64,000 nucleotides of DNA from Candidatus Methylospira mobilis (GTDB lineage: Bacteria; Pseudomonadota; Gammaproteobacteria; Methylococcales; Methylococcaceae). The first letter of the stretch is position 1. Each line of letters opens with the position of its first letter. The translations under genes were made by a program, and so were the position numbers. The stretch spans positions 2,109,389 through 2,173,388 of the forward strand of contig NZ_CP044205.1 in NCBI RefSeq assembly GCF_009498235.1. The letters run 5' to 3'. This document shows, in pieces, positions 59,197 through 64,000 of the stretch. Under the pieces are notes generated by a model that made no database searches, had not been told where the DNA came from, and worked only from the letters and a program-made list of their open reading frames with translations.

Positions 59197-59620
59197 AAAA
59201 TATCAGTTACGCGAGTTATGGCGAGCCTGACATAATGGCGCTACTTTTTTCGACAGATCAAATCTATCGCTTCCGCGTTTCTCTTTGAGTTTGATAAGCG
59301 CTGTCGATGACTGCTTTTGTTGCCTGCGCAATCAGGTCGGCCCATTGTTCTGCCGACGATGCTTGAGCGAAAGAGCCATCATGACAACGCGCAAATATTT
59401 TGACGCAGAGCCGAAGGGCGGCATAATAAATCGGCAATCCATTGATAGATACCGTTTCTTCCAATATCTAGTGGCCAGCAGAGAATGGATATGTTATTTG
59501 TGCCATGTTATTATTTTGCAATGAACAGGCCCAAAATGGCAATGACAAAAATCAAAAAGCTATTTGGTTGCTGGCAACGTAATGACAGCGGCGTCGTTGT
59601 CATTATCATTAACCCCATAA
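59197..59620. other. region between tRNA-Thr and tRNA-Arg
   Basis: Of the 424 bases, a minus-strand frame at 59264-59464 (66 codons, HDGSFAQASSAEQWADLIAQ) is the only one with some coding character; it matches nothing I know and has no good ribosome binding site, so it is not called. A 10-bp hairpin (59581-59590 with 59595-59604, one G-T pair, loop GCGT) lies just before tRNA-Arg. Confidence 0.4.
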
Positions 59621-59697
59621 GCCCCGGTAGCTCAGCAGGATAGAGCGTCCCCCTCCTAAGGGGAAGGTCGTGCGTTCGAATCGCGCTCGGGGCACCA
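59621..59697 (+). tRNA. tRNA-Arg(CCT)
   Basis: The 77-base sequence folds into a cloverleaf with GCCCCGG/TCGGGGC acceptor stem (one G-T pair), D arm GCTC/GAGC, anticodon stem TCCCC/GGGGA with loop CTCCTAA (anticodon CCT, AGG codons), T loop TTCGAAT and encoded CCA. The first 14 bases are identical to those of tRNA-Thr at 59121. It borders the frameshifted orphan gene and IS3 remnant. Confidence 0.95.
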
Positions 59698-59917
59698 ATA
59701 AATCAACGTCTTATGTTGTTTTAGCGCTTGCTTTAAAATGACGGGGCTACGCTCTCCAGAAATTCACCACTAAAAATATTTTTGTCAGTGTCATAAAGAC
59801 CAGACCAAAGCCGTTACACAGTAACAGAGCCGCTTGTTCTGTCGGCGGCGTCTACCTGTAAAGAAGTCTTATGTAAATGAGAATAGTTATCTGTACTATT
59901 ATTTGCGCCAATACCCC

Positions 59918-59948
59918 GCCTAATGGGCAACGTAGTTGCCCATTAGGC
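59918..59948. other. 14-bp perfect hairpin
   Basis: GCCTAATGGGCAAC pairs with GTTGCCCATTAGGC around GTA. About 15 bases after it on the plus strand is TACTTTTTTG, so it might terminate transcription of the tRNA-Arg side. No gene reads into it otherwise. Confidence 0.5.
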
Positions 59949-60104
59949 TACCACAATCCCGGCCATACTTTTTTGATCTGACCTCCCCAAATGTGCGGTA
60001 GGTGTTGCGGCCAATTTTTTCCGGATTCAAAACCACAATCATTAGGTTTCCAGTTACGATAATGCTACCCATCCAACCCGGTGCCGTTTTCAGGGTATAG
60101 GAAA

Positions 60105-60131
60105 AGCCTACCCGGTGCCGACGGGCAGGCT
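60105..60131 (-). terminator. terminator of the orphan frameshifted gene
   Basis: A 9-bp stem, 60105-60113 with 60123-60131 (AGCCTACCC/GGGCAGGCT, one wobble), reads on the minus strand into TTTTCC. It lies 19 bases beyond the stop of the orphan gene, which supports that gene having been real. Confidence 0.75.
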
Positions 60132-60149
60132 TTCATGTGCAATCAGACA

Positions 60150-60450
60150 TTACCTCCCCAGCGCACGCCGGTCTGGGTATGCTTCCTGTAGTAGCTTCAA
60201 GCGCCGCTCGGTGTCTTCATCGCCCAGCGTGCCGAACCATGACCACCCTGGGGGAAACCAGCTTGACGGGCCTTTCTTGCTCGATAGGGCAAACGAAAAT
60301 CCGGTCGCGGTGGAACTGTACCGACCGCTGGCCGAAAACCTCAGTCAAGATAGACTCGGCCTGCGCCCGTGTGATGCTCGGCTCCCTGTCGGAGTAGATG
60401 TGGATATGAACCCGCTTGGCTGCTTTAAACGATGTGATAGACCTTGCCAT
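60150..60450 (-). pseudogene. orphan small gene split by one base in a C tract
   Basis: Starting at ATG 60450, a frame runs MARSITSFKAAKRVHIHIYS...IFVCPIEQERPVKLVS; at a run of five C's it shifts, and the next frame continues GWSWFGTLGDEDTERRLKLL...PDRRALGR to a TAA at 60150-60152. Removing one C restores one 99-residue protein. The N-terminal part has a predicted beta-alpha pattern; I do not recognise the family. The good terminator directly downstream suggests a real transcription unit. The extra base could be a true mutation, a phase-variation tract or a sequence error. The upstream side is taken up by an IS3 tail. Confidence 0.5.
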
Positions 60451-60451
60451 T

Positions 60452-60616
60452 ACACCCCAAGCAGCGGCAAAACCGAGTGTGATCGATTATTTGGCTTCTT
60501 ATAATGGCCGCCGACACACTCAACATTGGGCTATCGGTCCCCGCTCGAATTCGAGCGGGAATTTTATAGAAACGCCGCCTGAACAGGTGTCCGGTTTTTG
60601 TTGGCCATTACAGTCA
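60452..60616 (+). mobile_element. C-terminal tail of an IS3-family transposase
   Basis: The plus strand first reads AAKPSVIDYLASYNGRR and, in the next frame, HSTLGYRSPLEFEREFYRNA followed by a stop (60579-60581). This is the end of an IS3-family OrfB (YNxxRxHSxLGYxSPxxFE). A T-rich stretch, TGTCCGGTTTTTG, follows at about 60588, as expected for the right IS3 end. Only the last 40 codons remain and they are frameshifted, so the element is dead. It lies between the orphan gene and a truncated chemoreceptor. Confidence 0.75.
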
Positions 60617-60676
60617 GGAAAGAGAATTGATACAACAATACTCTGTGATAAATCAAAATCACAGGCGGCATCAAAA

Positions 60677-61354
60677 CTATGGAGCATTACTGCCGCTCGG
60701 CAGCGATGTAAAAAGTATCACGCCAACAAGCACTACGAAAACGATAACCAGCCCTGTAATAACCATATGAAAACGCAAGGCATATTGCAACGTCGACTCG
60801 GCCTCTCCGGCGGAGTGCTTTCCAAGGTCGTAATTCAGTATGCGATGCGCCTGCATTGCATCGCTCAGATTCGAGAACGTACCCTGACCGTCCAGCATCA
60901 ATTTGAGCGCCGCGTCCTTTTTTTTGGATTTCGAAAGATAGACCACGCTGGTACGCAGGGAGTTGAGGGCCGATTGCGCTGCATAGTCGGCTATTAATAG
61001 CGCGTGATCGCGTTCGTTTACGATCAATCCATCTTTTTCATATTTTTCGAGTGCGCTCAACAGAGCCAAGGTAGAGAGATTCAACTTTTGTTCTATCACT
61101 GCCATTTTGTCGGTGTCGGTCATAGCGATATGTTGCCATAACAACCCTTCAATGGTCATGGCCTCCCTATAGGCATCGTCCAGCACCAGTACGCTGGGAA
61201 GACTGTTCGTATCTGCAAAATTAGCAACCGCGAATATACGCTCCATCTGATGGAGACTGAAACTTGCCAATCCGATAAGACCGAGGGCGGCAATAAACGT
61301 CAGTAAACCGAAACGTTGCGTAATCGACATAATTTGTATCTCAATTTTTATCAT
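60677..61354 (-). CDS. truncated chemoreceptor-like sensor (4HB_MCP domain)
   Basis: The 225-residue product has a first membrane helix (about FGLLTFIAALGLIGLASFSL), a periplasmic four-helix bundle sensor (4HB_MCP_1-like: VLDDAYREAMTIEGLLWQHIAMTD...YEKDGLIVNERDHALL) and a second membrane helix (ITGLVIVFVVLVGVILF), then only nine further residues. The HAMP and methyl-accepting domains are gone. The start ATG 61354 overlaps the mgtC stop (TAATG), so translation may be coupled; ATG 61330 is the alternative. An IS3 tail lies just beyond its 3' end, consistent with truncation by insertion. Without output domains, it would at most bind ligand. Confidence 0.75.
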   Translation of the reverse strand: MIKIEIQIMSITQRFGLLTFIAALGLIGLASFSLHQMERIFAVANFADTNSLPSVLVLDDAYREAMTIEGLLWQHIAMTDTDKMAVIEQKLNLSTLALLSALEKYEKDGLIVNERDHALLIADYAAQSALNSLRTSVVYLSKSKKKDAALKLMLDGQGTFSNLSDAMQAHRILNYDLGKHSAGEAESTLQYALRFHMVITGLVIVFVVLVGVILFTSLPSGSNAP

Positions 61355-62094
61355 TAAGGGTGCGGACTGGCAGACCAGTATGCCTGATGCACCCATGTCT
61401 GTTCAGACAATTGCTGAGTAAACTTGCTAAGTTCCTCCCCGTTAAGCGAGCTTGAAAATAGCGTTGCTTCAATTTTAATTTCATCCAGACCGAAGGGGAG
61501 AACGGCGAGGTTATTCACCTGATAGTTGGCCATCTCCAATGTCGATCGTAGCGAAGCCGCGCCCTGCTTTTTAAGTTTACGATCTGCTATGGCATAGACA
61601 GTATAAGTAGCCTCTGTTTCCACAACACTCAGTGGCTGGCTATTGATGCTGTTGACCACGGGGCGTAGCAGCGTGTTTGCGGTGACGATGAACAACATGC
61701 CGAGCACGGCCTCAATTATCAGGTCCGCACCTGCTGCCGCGCCTACTGCTGCTGAGCACCAAAGTGTTGCCGCGGTATTTAGACCGCGCACGCCGCCTTC
61801 CTCGCGGAGTATCGCTCCTGCCCCCAGAAAACCGATGCCGGATACGACATAGGCGATAATATGTACGGACCCAGCGGGGCCATTGACGCGATTGGCGATA
61901 TCGACAAACAGTGATGCGCCTATCGCTACCAGCACATTGGTGCGTAGTCCGGCCGTACGCTGCCGGAACTGGCGCTCCAGACCTATCAGCCCGCCCAGCA
62001 AAAATGCGGTTGTCAGGCTGATCAGGGTATCAAGCAGCGAAGCAAGATTCAGGTGGTTAATACTTTCCATAATGGCTGCTCTAATATTCGACAT
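61354..62094 (-). CDS. MgtC/SapB-family membrane protein
   Basis: The 246-residue product has four or five N-terminal membrane helices with the signature AFLLGGLIGLERQFRQRTAGLRTNVLVAIGASLF and GIGFLGAGAILREEGGVRGLNTAATLWCSAAVG, and a C-terminal ACT-like cytoplasmic domain (about 150-246). MgtC proteins help bacteria grow at low Mg2+ and, in pathogens, inside phagocytes. The first ATG at 62094 has a weak ribosome binding site; ATG 62070 (MESINHLN) has an AGAGCAG upstream and may be the true start. The stop overlaps the ATG of the truncated sensor. Confidence 0.85.
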   Translation of the reverse strand: MSNIRAAIMESINHLNLASLLDTLISLTTAFLLGGLIGLERQFRQRTAGLRTNVLVAIGASLFVDIANRVNGPAGSVHIIAYVVSGIGFLGAGAILREEGGVRGLNTAATLWCSAAVGAAAGADLIIEAVLGMLFIVTANTLLRPVVNSINSQPLSVVETEATYTVYAIADRKLKKQGAASLRSTLEMANYQVNNLAVLPFGLDEIKIEATLFSSSLNGEELSKFTQQLSEQTWVHQAYWSASPHP

Positions 62095-62695
62095 GGGCGT
62101 GCGCTGAGTATATTGACCGGCCCACGACCGGTATTGTAAGCGGGGTTGGTGATGAATTGTGAATCAGTCAATACCCGGAACGGCTTCGGACATTATAACT
62201 GTAGAACTTAACTATTCAGCGAGAGTTTTATACAGCATTGACCGAAGGCATCGGAAGTAATGCAAGCCTGTCGAGACAAGCGGAGCGTGCCGATAATTTC
62301 TCACCACACACCAAACACGTCCCGAAGGCTCGACTGCCGCCATCAGAACTGCAAACGGTCTCGACAGACTGCCGGCTACGTTTTCATCAGCGTGCTACGT
62401 TGAGTAATAACTGTAGCGCGGGTCAGACACTTGTTTCGTGTGGTTGCGTTCGTTACTTGCACTCACCGATAAAAGCGTGTGTGCCGACCTTAGCCAGAAA
62501 CGGTGCGTGTATACCGGCTATTCGGGTCGATTAGTCATCGCGGTAACAGTTTCATCATAAACTGCATCAGAAAACCCTAACTCTACTGTCATTAAGATGA
62601 CATAAAATAGCGCTAGAGTAGTCAATATGGAAAGCGTGACTCTGCAAGCAGAGGGCTTTTAACCCCTATTCGGTCTTTATCATGGAGGCTACGAA
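62095..62695. other. intergenic region with repeat copy C
   Basis: No gene is seen in these 601 bases. Repeat copy C (62209-62276, inverted) is at its left. Around 62560-62695 the sequence is AT-rich and should hold the promoter of the phosphatase gene. The CTCTGCAAGCAGAG sequence near 62642 is a near-palindrome that could be an operator or hairpin. Confidence 0.45.
62209..62276. repeat. dispersed repeat, copy C (inverted)
   Basis: On the reverse strand it reads TGTCTCGACAGGCTTGC, TTACTTCCGATGCCTTCGGT, then ACTCTCGCTGAATAGTTA, matching the second half of copy A (33890-33960) with few differences. It lacks the palindromic partner present in copy A. Confidence 0.7.
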
Positions 62696-63961
62696 ATGAG
62701 TACGCATGCAGAAATAAATGTAGAAACCAAACCCAAGCAATTTGAGTCTTCAGGACATGTAGCCCGCAATTTATTGCGGGAAATTCCGGTACTTTCACCT
62801 CAACACAGCAACAGCCATGTGCATGGTTTGCTGCACGGGCTTTCTTCCGATGCGGTTTGTCTGCCGGTTGTTGAAGACGGCCGTCCGTTGGGATTAATTA
62901 ATCGCAATGTGTTTACCACCGGAATGGCCCGGCCTTTTGCGCACGATCTGTTCGCTAAAAAATCCTGCCATACCTTCATGAATGCTGAGCCTATAGTGGT
63001 AAACCAGCACACCAGTATAGAAGAGTTAAGCCATAAAATGGTTGGCAACGGCCGCAGCAATCTGAACGATGGTTTTATCATCACCGATGACGATGGCAAA
63101 TACATGGGCGTTGGAACCGGCGAAGATCTGATCAAGCTGGTAGTAGAGCTTCAGGCCGAAAAGAACCGCGTCATCATGGATAGCATCCATTATGCCAGCA
63201 CCATTCAGCGTTCGTTCCTGCGTCCATCGGATGAAGATATGGCGTCTGTTCTGGACGATTATTTCATGCACTGGGAACCGCGCGACAAAGTGGGCGGAGA
63301 TTACTATTTCTGCGAAAAGTTCGAAGACGGTTTTTTTCTTGCCTTGATAGATTGCACTGGTCACGGTGTGCCGGGCGCATTCATGACATTGATTGTTGCT
63401 TCTTTTCTGGGGCACATACTACGCGAGCACGATCGTCGCGATCCGGCAACATTGCTGGCGGTAATGAATAAGAAGCTTAAAGTTGCGTTACGCCAATTGA
63501 AAAAACACGAATGGGAAATGGATGGCGGCCTAGAAGGGGAAGGACAGTCCGATGATGGTATGGACACTGCCTTCTGCTGGATTGAGCCAGGGAAAATGAC
63601 TTATGCCGGCGCCAAGACCCCGATTTTTTTCATGGATGAAGGGGCATCTGAAGTACAAAGTATAGAGGGCGACCGTAAAGGGGTAGGCTATATAGAAACC
63701 CCCATGGACAATACCTGGACCAATCGCGAAATCGATCTGCCTGGAGGCCGCTGCATTTATCTAACGACGGATGGCGTTATCGATCAGATAGGCCAGGACA
63801 AAAGAATTGCTTTTGGCAAGCGGCGGCTTTCCGATCTTATAAAGCAAAACCACCATAAGGCAATGCCGTCACAACGTGACGCGGTACTGCAAGCATTCTA
63901 CGCATGGCAAGGTACGCAGCGTCGCAGGGACGACGTTTGCTTTTTCGGTTTCCGGGCCTGA
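62696..63961 (+). CDS. CBS-domain SpoIIE/PP2C-type phosphatase
   Basis: The 421-residue protein has an N-terminal CBS pair (about 30-155, SDAVCLPVVEDGRPLGLINRNVFTTG...IIVNQHTSIEEL-type) and a C-terminal SpoIIE PP2C domain (about 165-420) with VGGDYYF, ALIDCTGHGVPGAFMTLI, DTAFCWI and the end GRCIYLTTDGVIDQI. Asp residues in DYYF, DCTGHG and DGVID form the metal site. Such phosphatases dephosphorylate STAS-type anti-anti-sigma proteins in partner-switching; related SiaA-type proteins control biofilm formation. The next gene, beyond 64000, may encode a partner. A strong ribosome binding site (ATGGAGGC) precedes the ATG. Confidence 0.86.
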   Translation: MSTHAEINVETKPKQFESSGHVARNLLREIPVLSPQHSNSHVHGLLHGLSSDAVCLPVVEDGRPLGLINRNVFTTGMARPFAHDLFAKKSCHTFMNAEPIVVNQHTSIEELSHKMVGNGRSNLNDGFIITDDDGKYMGVGTGEDLIKLVVELQAEKNRVIMDSIHYASTIQRSFLRPSDEDMASVLDDYFMHWEPRDKVGGDYYFCEKFEDGFFLALIDCTGHGVPGAFMTLIVASFLGHILREHDRRDPATLLAVMNKKLKVALRQLKKHEWEMDGGLEGEGQSDDGMDTAFCWIEPGKMTYAGAKTPIFFMDEGASEVQSIEGDRKGVGYIETPMDNTWTNREIDLPGGRCIYLTTDGVIDQIGQDKRIAFGKRRLSDLIKQNHHKAMPSQRDAVLQAFYAWQGTQRRRDDVCFFGFRA

Positions 63962-64000
63962 GACATCCGCTTGTAAGGAAAAGGCCGGATTCATCGAGTT

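Noticed and set aside
59264-59464. 66-codon minus-strand frame between the two tRNA genes
   Set aside because: The composition is plausible, but there is no ribosome binding site and nothing recognisable. It stays as a possibility only.
62238-62534. 98-codon frame in the intergenic region before the phosphatase
   Set aside because: It begins within repeat copy C and shows no domain or translation signal.

Overview
This 64 kb window is chromosomal DNA of a gammaproteobacterium (moderate GC, tightly packed housekeeping genes, rdgC/sbcB/mltF/pqiBC/slyD/hemF-type gene content). A periplasmic MxaD-like protein followed by a YVTN beta-propeller at 3.5-5.1 kb points to a methylotroph, most likely a methanotroph of the Methylococcales. 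That lineage call is inference: no methane monooxygenase or methanol dehydrogenase structural gene lies here.

Layout. 0-5 kb: end of a membrane protein, rdgC (-), nqrM, sbcB, mxaD-like and beta-propeller genes. 5-10.5 kb: a small Cys-rich protein, an XRE regulator, tRNA-Ser(CGA), mltF, serB-tadA (-), slyD (-). 10.5-25 kb: ampD, hemF, a decayed pqiA with intact pqiBC, an isolated rsxC (-), a ComEA-like HhH protein, galU, a retropepsin-like protease, a 1652-residue alpha-2-macroglobulin, and two small exported proteins (-). 25-30.5 kb: ygfZ (-), htpX (-), a methyltransferase, radA, a CorC/HlyC-type membrane protein (-). 30.5-34.1 kb is the clearest accessory patch: a frameshifted ParE-type toxin, a complete IS1111-type IS110 element with a structured noncoding end, a GNAT acetyltransferase, the tail of a broken gene and dispersed repeats. 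34-47 kb: gltBD (-), a ubiquinone-type hydroxylase, two small exported proteins, a P-type ATPase (-), an AI-2E transporter. 47-54 kb: a putative Trp-Trp leader peptide upstream of an EamA exporter, small exported or membrane proteins, pmbA, an IS66 remnant, rhlE (-). 53-59 kb: an alaC-hom-thrC-recJ cluster (-), linking amino-acid synthesis to recombination repair. 59-64 kb: tRNA-Thr(TGT), tRNA-Arg(CCT), a frameshifted orphan gene, an IS3 tail, a chemoreceptor cut off after its second membrane helix, mgtC, and a CBS-SpoIIE phosphatase.

No CRISPR array, prophage, secretion system or complete defence island is visible. The most interesting items are (1) the noncoding right end of the IS1111-type element, a good bridge-RNA candidate; (2) a short, apparently leaderless ORF with tandem Trp codons before the EamA gene; (3) a six-cysteine insertion in threonine synthase; and (4) a dispersed palindromic repeat family, one copy of which abuts a truncated gene. 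Several genes are broken (pqiA, parE-like, a kinase-like tail, an IS66 transposase, an IS3 transposase, an MCP, an orphan ORF), which suggests repeated small insertions and decay in the accessory parts. All identifications come from reading the translations; no database search was made.
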